Below, in pieces: positions 1-13,009 of a stretch of 64,000 bases of DNA; positions within the stretch are counted from its first letter, which is position 1, and each line of letters begins with the position of its first letter. Location of the stretch: NCBI RefSeq assembly GCF_040412425.1, contig NC_089744.1, positions 30,346,001-30,410,000 of the forward strand, given 5' to 3'. The notes beneath the pieces were generated by a model, which was not told the origin of the DNA, ran no database searches, and saw nothing but the letters and a program-made list of their open reading frames with translations. Origin of the DNA: Macrobrachium rosenbergii (lineage: Eukaryota; Arthropoda; Malacostraca; Decapoda; Palaemonidae). The translations under genes and the position numbers were made by a program.

Positions 1-999
1 TAAGTATGGAAATGAAAATAAGAATGAAATGACTACTAAAAGCACTTATAAACATTATAACACCTCGAGGATAGTAAATGACTCAATGTATCGACCTAAT
101 ACTAAATTAACTCCGTCTTCAGTAGTTAGGATCATCAGTTAAGGCCGATTTAAAATGCAAAACACGTTTTCAGAACAAAATCGCACATTAACTAAAAGTA
201 CAACATAGTAAAAGTGCAAGCAGAAGCTTTCAAACAGGACGCTAAAAGTAAGACACTTATCACTAACTGTCCATGTATTTCCCTAGATCATTATTCATTT
301 TCGAGAAAATATGATTTTAATTTATCTTTAAAAACCTTGACTGAAGGAGCAGTCTTAATATTAGTTGGGATGTTGTTGTAGACCCTTGGCCCTTTAATCG
401 ATGTTGCTTTAGCTCCCATGTCAGTTATTGTTCATCTCACTAAGAGGTCGTTCGATTGGCAAAGTAGGGTTTACTTGCACATTGCCCACAGTGGGAAATT
501 CAAAAAGTCAGTCGGGAAGTAAATTATTGCAAATTTTATTATTTTATATGTAAACAAACGAATGCTAAATGTTACTTTAGTTTCGATATTCATTCACTCT
601 AACTCTTTCAGAATTCGTGTGATGTGATCATATTTTCTAGATCTAGACCCTCCACAATCTATTTTAGCTGCGAAATTTGAGCTTTCTGAACCGTTTATTT
701 GTTCTTTAGTGGTCATTCCTCATATTCTGCTTCAGTAGTTCATTATGCACAAGGCCCGTGACTCTACCGTAGTATTGATTAGCGAGATGTCTTATCTAAC
801 CTATCTTTTATGCGGTTGAGAAAGAATAATATACCATTTACTTTTTCCATCATGTGGCTGATGTGGTGATCAAATAGCATATGATGATCCATATACATGC
901 CTAGGAGTTTGCTAAGTACTCTATTTCACAATGAAATAGAATTCTTGGCAAATTTTTTCCGTAACAATTGCTTCCCATCCCGATACTTCTATAAAAATG

Positions 1000-2030
<1,031 letters not shown>

Positions 2031-3023
2031 TTGGCTTTTAAACACTAATTCATTATTCTCCAAATAGGAAATAAGTTGCTAGCAACGACATTTTCTAGGG
2101 GTTTTGATAGAATTGGGAGCAATGAAATAGGACGATAATTCCCTACTTCGTCAACATCGCCGCTTTTAAATAGCGAAATTGACATGAGGGCGTTTCCAAA
2201 GTTTTGGGAAGAGACCGATAACATTGGAAGTATTATGATAATTATAATATTATTGATCAAAACAGGAAGAGGATCATTTAAATACCTATCTGGAATGCCA
2301 CCTGAACCGTGCTAATTTGTTTCACGTAACTCTTTGAATACTAAAACAACTGTGTGAACGTCCACAGAATGAAGTCGAAAATCGAGGATATTGGTTAATA
2401 CAGAAAATTACTGTTTACTCTCTCTCCATTCGCTATTTCATCCTCCATACCTTCTTGTAACTTTCGAAAAGCTGGCTCTCCCTCAGTGCCAAAATACTGG
2501 TTAAAATCCTCAACAATTTTTGAGAGGGCGTCGAAAGTTCGATTATTATCTTTGTTTCTGAAACCAGGCATCATGTTTTCAATTACCTGCCACGTAGCTC
2601 TACTATTGCCTTTATTCTTATTCAGCTCGTTTCTGAAATGGTTCTTCTTAGCATTACATAGGCAATGTTCCACTTGTTTCTTAACCTGTTTGAATCTATA
2701 GTCTAATGTTTGGTTAGCCCTGTCGGTTTTCAGTTTAAATTCAGTATAATTCCTTTTTTCAGCTAGACACTTTAAAGTTATCATTAATCCACAACTGGAG
2801 CGCTCTGATCAAGGGAACTATTGAATACATCTGTGAGCGAGGATTGAATGTTTACAATATCAGTGTTAAGTATGCTGATCAAAATTGAAATGCTACTCAT
2901 CAGTATCAGGATTAATAGAGTACAGGGATAGTCTACCCTTAGCCCGTCCTGGCGATACTGCGCATCTTTGTGACGTAGGCTGGGCACTTGGACGCTTACC
3001 ATAGAAGACAACCAGATAAACAA

Positions 3024-4264
3024 GGAAATGAAGGGTCACTATGGCAAATGTTTGTCAACACATTTTCTCTCGCTTTCATGACCTTAGATGAGAGAGTTCC
3101 CCGTTAAGCTCCAGGCACTACTAAGCTAAAGGATACTAATAGCCCTCCATGTGTATTTTTATTGATATTTGGCTAATACATAAGCCACGGACGCAGTCTG
3201 CTCAAGGTTAAGGCTTCCTTGTTTTTCAGTTTGGTAAGGTCAAATACTGACGATGACTTTTATTTATCTTAAACCTCGACCAAATGCAGCCAGACGATGA
3301 CATGCACGAGATTGTTCTTACTTTGATCAGAGGATTCTGAAAGTTCTTATTTCGGTTTAAGTTTTGGGTTTCTAACATCAACGGTAACAGATATTACTTC
3401 ATGGATCTGCTATAGGGCTTGGCATTAAATTTATTCTCACTATCATTTCCAGTTTCTTTGTGATGACATCTAATAAGGTAGAGGACTTCTCAGTTATTTT
3501 GGTTGATTAGTCAATGACCTGCTCCAGGTTTAATCTCTTAATAATTCCCTTAACATGATTTCCCTTCTCTAAAAGGTTATCATTTAAAACACCCAAAATA
3601 AAAACAGACGTGTTTTTGCAACACTTATTTTTTTAGAAACGCGAGTGCCTTGGCGCGTCGGTATATACAGTCGATTATGAAAGAAGGAAATTTTCTGTAT
3701 TGAACCTGCAACCACACATCCTCAATACCCTCAGAATTTTCAACGTCATTATCTATATTTGAGAATTTCAGGTTTTCACGAATGTACTGTACATACGTAT
3801 TCCTGCATCACATCTGACAACGTAAAATTTTATCATCTAGTGAAGAGTCAAGCAATGTCACACATATGTATAAAATGTCAATATCTCCTTCCCGTAACAT
3901 AAAATCTGTTTCTTCGAAATGGCAACAGACTGACAATTTAAACCCTTAATTGTTAAAGGCTCATTTTTTTCTATCGCCTAATAATCATGTACATTGTACA
4001 TACGGCTTTCGTGACCATAGTTATAACAATTAATTGCGCCTAATTGTGTGATCGTAACGGCAATTTTCTTGTCCACGATTATGTTCACCACAGTTATAGC
4101 AACCCCTTTTGTAAATGTTGTTTGTTTCAGTGTTGCCATATTGAGAATCTCGTATAGACTGTGTATAATAAGGTAAGTCTATAATTTTGCTTCTTGGACC
4201 GAAAGTAATGAGGTGTTTTTGTTTGCCTAACCTGCCCAGACTCGAACGCTCCTCGATTGTTCAA
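3024..4264. other. Intergenic, no gene seen
   Basis: AT-rich sequence with no convincing open frame, repeat or splice-bounded exon on either strand. Confidence 0.5.
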
Positions 4265-4301
4265 GAAAGAGAGAGAGAATCTATACAAAAATCACAGACA
4301 A

Positions 4302-4361
<60 letters not shown>

Positions 4362-4465
4362 TCTATACAAAAGTTACAGGCAAGCAGAGAGAGAGTGAGC
4401 TTATACAAACATCACAGGTAAGTAGAGAGAGAGGGAGAGAGAAATTATATAAATATCACAGGTAA

Positions 4466-4534
<69 letters not shown>

Positions 4535-4591
4535 CTATGCAAATATCACAGGCAAGCACACACACACACACAGAGGGAGAGAGAGAGAGAA
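4265..4591. repeat. Compound GA minisatellite with reiterated spacer
   Basis: Long (GA)n tracts alternate with a recurring spacer of the form CTATACAAAAATCACAGGCA followed by AGCA. Five degenerate copies are seen near 4280, 4362, 4405, 4445 and 4533. A spacer plus an expandable GA tract is therefore the unit, not a plain dinucleotide repeat. It ends in a short (CA)n. Confidence 0.85.
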
Positions 4592-4865
4592 ACTCCTCAT
4601 TGGACTTAATACTGTAAGTTCAAGTTTCCCAACGTCCTCAGTTTCCCTTCAGAATTGCGTCGTAACAGATATTAGTTTTTCTTTATCAAACTTCTTGTCT
4701 TTAAAGTGACTAGGAACTCTGCTCTTGTTTTTATTTCCTTTGTACTGAGCTCTTTTTATTGTACAGTGTATGTACATTTAGTGTCGCTGGATTATAAGCC
4801 TTGTGACTTACATATAACCACCAAGCCATGACAAATCTAGGAATCAAAGAGGTCTCTTTCTCCTA

Positions 4866-4885
4866 TATGTATGTATATATGTATG

Positions 4886-4964
<79 letters not shown>

Positions 4965-5010
4965 TTATATATATATACATATATATACACACACACAAAT
5001 ATATACCTAC
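4866..5010. repeat. (TA)n/(TATG)n microsatellite
   Basis: TATG units pass into about 90 nt of TA, then mixed TACA and CACA. The Tyr-Ile frames across it are artefacts. Confidence 0.9.
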
Positions 5011-5350
5011 ACATCACTTTCTACTTTCTTTTTTTAGGGAAAATGATGAAAGTCATGAAAAATCCTCCCAAGAGAAAACATTCCACTCTAATTCTGCAAG
5101 GTGGAAAAATTGAGGAATTTTTTTTTTTTTTTTTCTGTTTCAGGAAGGATTTCTGTCAAATGGTGAAATTTTGACGCCCTTGTGACGTCAAACTATAGTA
5201 CGAGTTTTGTAACACAACCAAACCGACCACGATCCAGGAAACATGAATCAGAGACATCGTTGCCTAACCGGATTTTGTATACATTTTGAAGCACTAGAAG
5301 CTGCATAACAAGTTTAAGAAAAGGGCAAATTTAAAAGTTCTTTGTTATAA

Positions 5351-5353
<3 letters not shown>

Positions 5354-5409
<56 letters not shown>
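5354..5409. repeat. (TC)n microsatellite
   Basis: 56 nt of uninterrupted CT dinucleotide. Confidence 0.95.
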
Positions 5410-5412
<3 letters not shown>

Positions 5413-5484
5413 GGGTTGGGATAAAAACTTAGACTTAGAATCGGGCCTGTCCCGGCTAATCCGGCAGTCCTGGACGAATGGCGC

Positions 5485-5487
<3 letters not shown>

Positions 5488-5551
<64 letters not shown>
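5488..5551. repeat. (CA)n microsatellite
   Basis: 64 nt of uninterrupted CA dinucleotide. Confidence 0.95.
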
Positions 5552-5553
<2 letters not shown>

Positions 5554-6913
5554 TTTCAGTGCAATGCTCAGTGCTCCTGGTTGCACAAGAGAGGTGTAAT
5601 GTCCAGCAAGGAATTCAGTTCACCGAACAGCCTAAACACTTTATGGGTGGAGATGAAGATGGAGTGGGTGAGGCGGGAAAATTCCCTCGATAGGAGGAGG
5701 TAAAGCAACAAGAAAAAAAAATAATAAATATAGCTCAGACCTGAAGCGGCGGAGGTAGGAAGAAGCCTCTAGGTAAAAATGTTGTGGGGGGATACCTTGG
5801 CTACTAGTGTTGGGGGGGGGGAGACTAGGTTTTTGTGGGAAATAAAGTTACTCTTGGAGAACTGAACGAGAAACTGACTGAGGTCACTCCAAGGTGAGAT
5901 TACCCGATCTGCTTAACGACCGACAAAATGTATCGAAAACCAGAGTGTACAGATGATGGGAGAAGGGCCAGAAGCCCTAGACTTAAAAAAAAAAAAATGA
6001 AGAAGAAGGAGAAATCGTCGATTAAGACGATAAGGCTTGGAAATAAAAGACAGGATTTACCAGGGAAATTGAAAGAATACAGAAGGCAAGAACAAAATGA
6101 CTAACCTGGGGTTCACCGATGAGAGAGGCAAAAATAAAAACGAGAGTATAGATGAATTTAATTTATGAAGTTCAGATTAAATAAGCTGAAATTTAAATGC
6201 AACTAAAAAAATAAATACTCGACATGTATTTAAGTTTGAGAGCCTCCAAAGGCTGAATAAAAAAAAAATCACTAATGTAAAAGAACCACAAACCTCAACT
6301 GAGCAAGTAGCAAGGTTTTTAATCAAAGTAAAGGGAGTCGGAGCTACATATTGTAAAAAGGACGAACTGTCTGTAGGTAGTACCAATGCTCTGCACCTAC
6401 TCGGTGTTGCTGCTGGCTTCCATGCGACAGCTAAATCCTAATTTGCATATGGTGTAATATGCACTGCTGAATGAAAAATGGACTGTAATGTCCTTGAAGT
6501 GTTCTAAGTAAGGAGTTTTTATTTCATAAACATGACGTCATTCCGCTTGCTAGGTATCACTCGACTATATACACCATAAATATATATCTCCATCTTCGTC
6601 TCCAACACCGCGTGACATAAAGGGCCTCTGTGAAATTCCGCCCCTCACGTGTTTCCTTTGCTCTGTCTCCCAGAAATTTCCATTTGTCTCCAGCCGTCCT
6701 TCTCGTGGTTCACATTCAAGTAGGTCTGGGTCTTCCAACTCTTCTGGCGACCACAAGAGACCAGTAGACCTATATCACACACTTGAGCATTCAAGATACC
6801 CTATAGGCAACACGCAAAGCTGATGAAGTTGTTCCAAATCAAAGTCTGCTTAATCTAGCGATGCTTTACACCTATGTTTCAAGAATCCATCATGGTGGTG
6901 TAGAATAGGAGTT
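5552..6913. other. Intergenic, one short undecided frame
   Basis: No recognised gene. A 63-codon minus-strand frame at 6756-6565 has mixed composition rich in Glu, Gly and Arg and could be an exon, but no paired splice sites or homology support it. Confidence 0.3.
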
Positions 6914-7037
6914 CTATCTACGTATGGTTATGTGATATACATTGTATCTCTCTTAGCATTTTAGTATACGCATTATCTATCTACGTATGGTTATGTGATA
7001 TACATTGTATCTCTCTTAGCATTTTAGTATACGCATT
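6914..7037. repeat. 63-bp tandem duplication
   Basis: The unit starting CTATCTACGTATGGTTATG occurs twice, at 6914 and 6977, almost without mismatch. The near-identity means the duplication is recent. It sits directly upstream of a (GA)n tract. Confidence 0.95.
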
Positions 7038-7042
7038 GTATA

Positions 7043-7049
<7 letters not shown>

Positions 7050-7089
<40 letters not shown>
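7050..7089. repeat. (GA)n microsatellite
   Basis: About 40 nt of GA dinucleotide, 12 nt after the 63-bp duplication. Confidence 0.95.
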
Positions 7090-7093
<4 letters not shown>

Positions 7094-8166
7094 GTAGCCT
7101 GTGGAACAAAGGAGCTTTTCATGTCTTTCAGAAAATTACAAAGTAAACTCATGAAAGGGCAGTTACCTCGGTAACCAATGTCTGCTATGACCAGTCAAGT
7201 CAGAAAGTATCTTGTGAAGCTTTTTGTTATTTTCGACGACGAATAAGCTGGTCCGCCGGGGAACTACGCCGATCGGGTATGTCCCGGTGTCAACATGGGT
7301 GAGGCTTCAAGCACCTACTGAATGTTGTTGGGCTTTTATGCAATAAAACTGGTTTCACTTCTGGTCTTGACACAGAGGTAGCCTATACGAAAGTGCGAAA
7401 ATGCACAGAACTTACCTTTCTTTTCCCTTTAATTTCTTTTCCCTTTATATTTCCTTCTTCAGGATTTTATTCATAGCTGAATTCTAATCTCTGAGTTTTT
7501 ATTTTTTATTTTCAAATAAGTTTCTATCATTTCACCACAAAATTTGTTATTTTCAGGTACTAGAGCGGAGATTTTTTTTACCAACTGACAGTCTTCGTAG
7601 CCCTCATGTGCTTCTGGAGGAGGTTTTGATTATCTGAAGATCAGAGAAATTCCTTTCTGTAATACCACCTGCAGCAGGTAGAGTGACGATCAGCTTTGCC
7701 AGTTTAATTACTTCAGGGAGGCCCAAACAGAGTTTAATTTCAGTGATGATTGTCTTCGTAACGAAACCAGGGTTGTCCCTGGACTATGAAGAGCGTTTAA
7801 ACTATTATTAAGTTTCAGTAATACCATTCTTATAACATCCATTGGAAGCACTGGAATGAGAAACACTTAGCAAACTGACAGCTAAAGAAGCTCCTTTATA
7901 GTACAGTGGAGCCAGACCCAGTTTTTGCTGAAACGATTCATGATAAATGCGTATTTTATTCTACAGTATTGTCTTGTATGTCCGAGTTTTTATTTTAATG
8001 CTTATTTGTGATGCACTAGTCATGGTAGCATATTTACTTGAGTGGAGCATATACTTAACTAAATATTGGTGGCAATATTAAAGTGCCATTATTTCAATAA
8101 TCTTACATACCACTACGCTAAAAGCAAAGCAAACAGCGCTCTTAGCATGCCTTCAGCATTTGCCAC

Positions 8167-8168
<2 letters not shown>
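7090..8168. other. Intergenic, no gene seen
   Basis: No frame of note and no repeat family that I recognise. Confidence 0.5.
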
Positions 8169-8459
<291 letters not shown>

Positions 8460-8672
8460 CGTTACTCAATGATTTTGAAAACTTTTTGTATTTTTCTTCA
8501 AGTAAATTATACGTCCATGTGAATGATTTCGCATGAAACAGTAAAACAGGCTCCCACCAGTACCAGAAGTGCATTTGAAACAAAAGATTAGATTCCAAGT
8601 TACGAGAAGCAATGCAAAGCGATTGGTCTGGCTATAGGCTGTTGACCTAGAATGAATTTATGTAAGTATGAG

Positions 8673-8673
8673 C

Positions 8674-8726
<53 letters not shown>

Positions 8727-8750
8727 CGTGTGCTGCGCATGTGTGTGCGC
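8673..8750. repeat. (TC)n-(TG)n microsatellite
   Basis: CT repeat running into an imperfect GT/GC repeat. Confidence 0.9.
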
Positions 8751-9192
8751 CATATCTGAATTTCTTTTAAATCCTTTCTGCTAAAGTTATTCACAAAGGG
8801 TCATGAGGAAAAAAAAAGAAAAGACATTTTTGTTTTCATTCTGCAGACATAGATTTATCATCTAAATACTAAACCCCGTTTTGGTAACCGAATTGTATAT
8901 TGAATGATTGCCACTTTATTCGTGATGAAATCTGATGAAGTCTCTCCAAGTAAGACAAAGCATTGCAAAACTGCATTGAGGATCAGTAACCATTCATTTG
9001 AACACACCTAAATTGTAGGGTGAAAAATGATATATCGTATCTGCACTTCGGTAGCTTCCGGGCACGGTATTACCAGTTAACAAGTGATACCTCTGTGGTG
9101 ACCTTGGCAATGAAACTCTTGACTTCTGGAAGGCATTATCTGCCCAGTCACTGGAGCAGCTTCTGGGTCACCACTGCAAATCGCAGCAATGA

Positions 9193-9193
<1 letters not shown>

Positions 9194-9234
<41 letters not shown>
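9194..9234. repeat. (GA)n microsatellite
   Basis: About 40 nt of AG dinucleotide. Confidence 0.95.
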
Positions 9235-9237
<3 letters not shown>

Positions 9238-9468
9238 ACACTTTTTACTGTCATGCCAAACTCGGCCAATCTTCAACATTACCACAAAATGAATACCCAC
9301 TGTTCAACTGCATTAATAGATTTTTGGGAAAAACGAAAACTGTAAATGAAATAAGGACTACCAGCTAAACATTTACGAATATAAGCCCTTCAATAACCTG
9401 GCCATTCCAGGAAAAGTGAAACATACGAACCTTGTCATTCGAAGGCGTGTTGAAATATCATTTCGTGG

Positions 9469-9470
<2 letters not shown>

Positions 9471-9545
<75 letters not shown>
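9471..9545. repeat. (GA)n microsatellite
   Basis: About 75 nt of GA dinucleotide. Arg-Glu and Ser-Leu frames through it are artefacts. Confidence 0.95.
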
Positions 9546-9549
<4 letters not shown>

Positions 9550-9891
9550 TACACCAAATGTCATGTACCATCCAGATACTCATTTTCAGTATTTTTTTGA
9601 AATCTAAAATAAAAATAAATCTGGAGTATCCTCTCAGACAATAAAAAAAATTATTGCTTATTTCAGAGTGGCTTGAATAATCTGGACAAATCCTCATCTT
9701 TATTGGTATCTAGCAACAGGGTATGATGATTATATACATGCACATTCTGTATCTGTAATTCATCCTTCTTTCCACTGATATAAGACTAGTTTTTTTTTTT
9801 CATTTTTTTCCTCTCTGAATTATACCTATATCTCCCGTCTTTTTTTTTTTTTTTTTTTAATTTTTTGATCTCTACAGCACATATGTGTTTG

Positions 9892-10140
9892 TCAGTCTTC
9901 GATTTTTTTTAAAAACCTTTGCACTCGTGTTCCCAGACACCATCCATTCTCTGGAAGATGTGAAGTCCCAAAGCTCATTTTACCAATTCCCGAAACTCGC
10001 ATCTGTAGGCTGAGGTCGCTCCACCCATGTTCGCCTAGCTCTGTATTTGTTGGAAGTGCAAAACAGAAGGCAACTTTATAGTCTTCAAACTGCAGTATCT
10101 TTGTGAGGGCATTAGAGGCTTTGATGACTGGTTCTAATCT
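9892..10140 (-). CDS. Possible internal exon or isolated 82-codon frame, unknown product
   Basis: An open minus-strand frame without a start codon runs from just after a stop at 10141-10143 to a stop at 9892-9894. Its translation is of normal complexity, for example ALTKILQFEDYKVAFCFALP. A pyrimidine-rich tract ending in AG at 10134-10135 could be a 3' splice site, giving an exon start at 10133. A GTAAAA near 9980 could be a donor. About 360 nt upstream, a strong GTGAGT donor on the same strand (near 10490) might end a preceding exon. I do not recognise the protein. Chance openness remains possible. Confidence 0.3.
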   Translation of the reverse strand, partial: RLEPVIKASNALTKILQFEDYKVAFCFALPTNTELGEHGWSDLSLQMRVSGIGKMSFGTSHLPENGWCLGTRVQRFLKKIED

Positions 10141-10547
10141 TTAGAGAGAGGAAAGACCTCTCAAACTTGTGTTCCCCAAAGGTGCTTCAACGCTTTTCTC
10201 GTCGACCACACCCCCAAGGTCTCACTCCTCCTACGAGACTGGTAGGCGTAGCACCAAATGCAAAACATTATTGAGTTACGACGGAACTGCAGCCGTTCTA
10301 AAGGCAAATCCAGCTATTACTATTTCTATTATCATCTGATGTCTTCCCCCCGCCACCAGTTAATTCATCTTAGAGACATGGTCGACCAGGCTTAGGGCAT
10401 AAATAGAATGATTTAACTTTAGATACTGATACCTAAGTCATCGTAACGCCCCCAACTGAAAATGGACGCAGTCTTCCTTCACTCACCTTTGATCCAGTAC
10501 TTGCTACACAATCCAAGTTTGTATTTAAGAAATAAACAAGGTAAAAA

Positions 10548-10935
10548 TGCGCCGAAGTTTCTTCGGCGCAATCGAGTTTTCTGTACAGCGTATAATGCTA
10601 TATGAAACTTTTCAGCCACGTCCATGAAACTCCTAGCAGAGGCCCATGAAACTTACCCACGGTCTGGTGGTGGCCTCAGCCACGGTCCGGTGGTGGCCTG
10701 TGTCTTTGGTACCTATAGCGGTGCCAGAAGTACGATTATGGCTAACTTTAACCTTAAATAAAATAAAAACTACTGAGGCAAGAGAGCTGCAATTTGGTAT
10801 TTTTGATGATTGGCGGTTGGATGATCTACATGGCAATTTGCAGCCTTCTATCCTTGGTAGTTTTTAAGATCTGAGGGCGGACAGAAAAAGTGAGGACGGG
10901 CAGACAAAGCCGTCACAATAGTTATCTTTTACAGA
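10548..10935 (+). repeat. Dispersed hairpin-forming repeat, MITE-like
   Basis: It opens with a perfect 10-bp hairpin (GCGCCGAAG, TTT loop, CTTCGGCGC) at 10548-10570. A long imperfect inverted repeat has one arm at 10766-10800 (AAAACTACTGAGG...) and the other at 10828-10865 (...CTTGGTAGTTTTT). It ends in a segment around GGCGGACAGAAAAAGTGAGG. I recall closely similar sequence as a high-copy repeat in shrimp and crab genomes; that is memory, not a search. The frames across it are artefacts. Confidence 0.6.
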
Positions 10936-12107
10936 AAAGTAAAAGAGAAAAAGAATTCTAGTCTAAGGCTATCGGAAACCTTTAACAACAGAGTGATGTG
11001 AGAAGTCAGAAGAGGGCAGGAGATGTAGGAGCAAAGTTAATGGGCGAGTGACGAGAAACTACAGAGGTGAGCGAAAGAGAATGAAAGTGCTTGTAAAAAG
11101 GAGAACGTGAATGCGTGTACGAGGTTACTTATGAGGTAAATGAGGCCGAGGTTAGAATTGATTCAGGGAATATTGAACCAACTTTCATTTCTATGTAAGA
11201 TGTAAGGATGCTAAGCGTTTATTATTTGTGTATTGTACATAAAGTAAAGATTTTTTGAACTAGAGACTCGAAAAAGATGTGGGTGAATGTTTAACAGACA
11301 TGAAACGCTTGACCAGAGTGTTTTGAGATGGTTCGGTTACGGTTAGAAAATGCAGGAAGGGAGGGAGGTTGACAGAAAATAAAACATGATTTGCAGTCCT
11401 AAGATGAGGCAGACGAAGATGACTTACAAAGTGAAGAGAAATTTTCAGTGAGAATATGATGATTAAAGAATAACTACCGGTTTTCTGGGTTGGAATAAAA
11501 AAGAGCGTAGCATGTACTGTATGCTCGAGTCTTGCCTACGCTGATATCGAGGCATTCACGTTTCTCTTCCAGTAATGGGATCGCGTCAGGTTGAAGAGTA
11601 CGTGGGTGGGTGCGCCTGCTGCAATCCTTGTTTCACCAACACCTAACTGAAAGGGTATGAATATAGGAAGGATCTTCGTATTTCTCCATGCAACCCCCGG
11701 GGACATAAGAATAAGGCCGAAAAAGAGAAGACGAAAAAGAAGAGAATAATATGAAGGTTACTAGGCCTGCGCGGGAGTCGAGATCACTTGATTCACCAGC
11801 AATGGTGACCACACCCTATCAGTATTTTTTTTTTTTTTCTTTTACTGCGAAGATTCTCCGATTCATCCTCTGTTGTATTTTGTAAGATATTTACTGCTCT
11901 GATGTTATCTTAATGAGCAGTTTCTGATGTAACATGATGCATTTCAGTTCTTTTTATAGTTTAGTTGTGATTTTCACGTTATAGAAGGTAAAAACCAGCA
12001 TTTCTTAACCAATGTCTACGATAGCATTTTTTTTATTATTAACCGGTTAATGTAAATAAAGATCATGAATTTTCTTTCATACCTTAATTCTATGAAATGG
12101 CTTATAT
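10936..12107. other. Intergenic, no gene seen
   Basis: Purine-rich sequence without a supported frame. Oligo-T runs near 11830 are the only local feature. Confidence 0.5.
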
Positions 12108-12131
12108 ATGTGTGTGTGTGTGTGTGTGTGC
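12108..12131. repeat. Short (TG)n microsatellite
   Basis: Twelve TG units upstream of the 12219 frame. Confidence 0.9.
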
Positions 12132-12218
12132 ACGTGTAGGGAGAGGGCCGACTCTAACAAAAACTCTGAATGCGTAAAGAATATAAACGATGCATTCATG
12201 CGTCGGCCATTTTCCTTA

Positions 12219-12497
12219 ATGGCTGACGAAGACGAATGTAAGGCAAACTCGACGACCTTAAACTTGACCAAGAATCCCAGCAGGTCTAGATCTCGGCAGA
12301 AAACCAAATTCCACGACGACTCTTCTTCACGCAATCTCCAGACGACGGGATCCACCACAGAGGGAACTTCTGTCGCTATAAAAAGTAGAATGCGAGAGCT
12401 TCGATCACCGTTTGACCTTTCGGGACGAGACTCGAAAAATCCCGAATACATCGCGGTTACGTCCTCAAAGTCACCCCCCTTTTTTTATTATTATTAA
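12219..12497 (+). CDS. Hypothetical 92-codon frame, unknown product
   Basis: ATG at 12219 opens a frame starting MADEDECKANSTT, followed by a Ser/Arg-rich stretch (SRSRSRQK), ending at TAA 12497. Composition is low in hydrophobic residues and looks like a disordered N-terminus. A GTAAGG at about 12238 could be a donor, which would leave only a six-codon first exon. A frame is also open on the opposite strand. No homology is recognised and a chance frame is quite possible. Confidence 0.2.
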   Translation: MADEDECKANSTTLNLTKNPSRSRSRQKTKFHDDSSSRNLQTTGSTTEGTSVAIKSRMRELRSPFDLSGRDSKNPEYIAVTSSKSPPFFYYY

Positions 12498-12779
12498 TTT
12501 GTATGATGCAGCGATTCCTCCTTGCTTTTGGGTTTACTGGTTTTTCTGTCCTTCTTTTTATAGTGTTTAATCAGGAAGCTGATGACGCTAATATGGTCAT
12601 GAATAAGGGACAATAAAACAGGGTTGTTACTAATTTCACCTTGCTGTCCGGAGATTTCAACGCCAATAGAGTGATCTGTCACATACAAGATTTTTTAAGC
12701 GCAACGCGTGACGCATCGTAAGAAACCAACGCCTCGCCCCTCGGCAGCAAAAGGGACAAAAAGGAGGAGGCTAGAGAAA

Positions 12780-12845
12780 TAATAATAATAATAAGAAGAA
12801 GAAGCATAAGAAGAAGATTCGGGAAATGAAGAAGAAGAAGAAGAC
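12780..12845. repeat. (AAT)n and (GAA)n triplet tracts upstream of a promoter
   Basis: Interrupted AAT then GAA triplets lie 80-145 nt upstream of the TATA box at 12925. They could be length-polymorphic and so vary promoter spacing, but no function is shown. Confidence 0.8.
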
Positions 12846-12924
12846 GCGCTCGTCATCCCCAGTAACATCTCCAAAGATGAGCAACGAAGGGATGAAAAAA
12901 AGTGAACTGGTTTCCCGGTCGGGA

Positions 12925-12960
12925 TATATAAACCCAATCGGCGGCGCTACTGCATCAGAT
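12925..12960 (+). promoter_or_regulatory. Core promoter of the 13010 gene: TATA box and initiator
   Basis: TATATAAA lies at 12925-12932 and TCAGAT, an arthropod-type initiator, at 12955-12960. The A at 12957 is the likely transcription start, 32 nt after the first T of the TATA box, which is normal spacing. The implied 5' UTR is about 53 nt and leads to the ATG at 13010 in the context CAAAATGA. Confidence 0.7.
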
Positions 12961-13009
12961 TCCTTACGAGAAGGAAAAGCGTTTGACCTCCTCTTCTTTG
13001 CGTCACAAA

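Noticed and set aside
5314..5549. Cys-Val and Arg-Glu frames
   Set aside because: Products of (CA)n and (TC)n microsatellites, not proteins.
10646..10867. 73-codon frame with plausible composition
   Set aside because: It lies wholly within a hairpin-forming dispersed repeat and is open on both strands.
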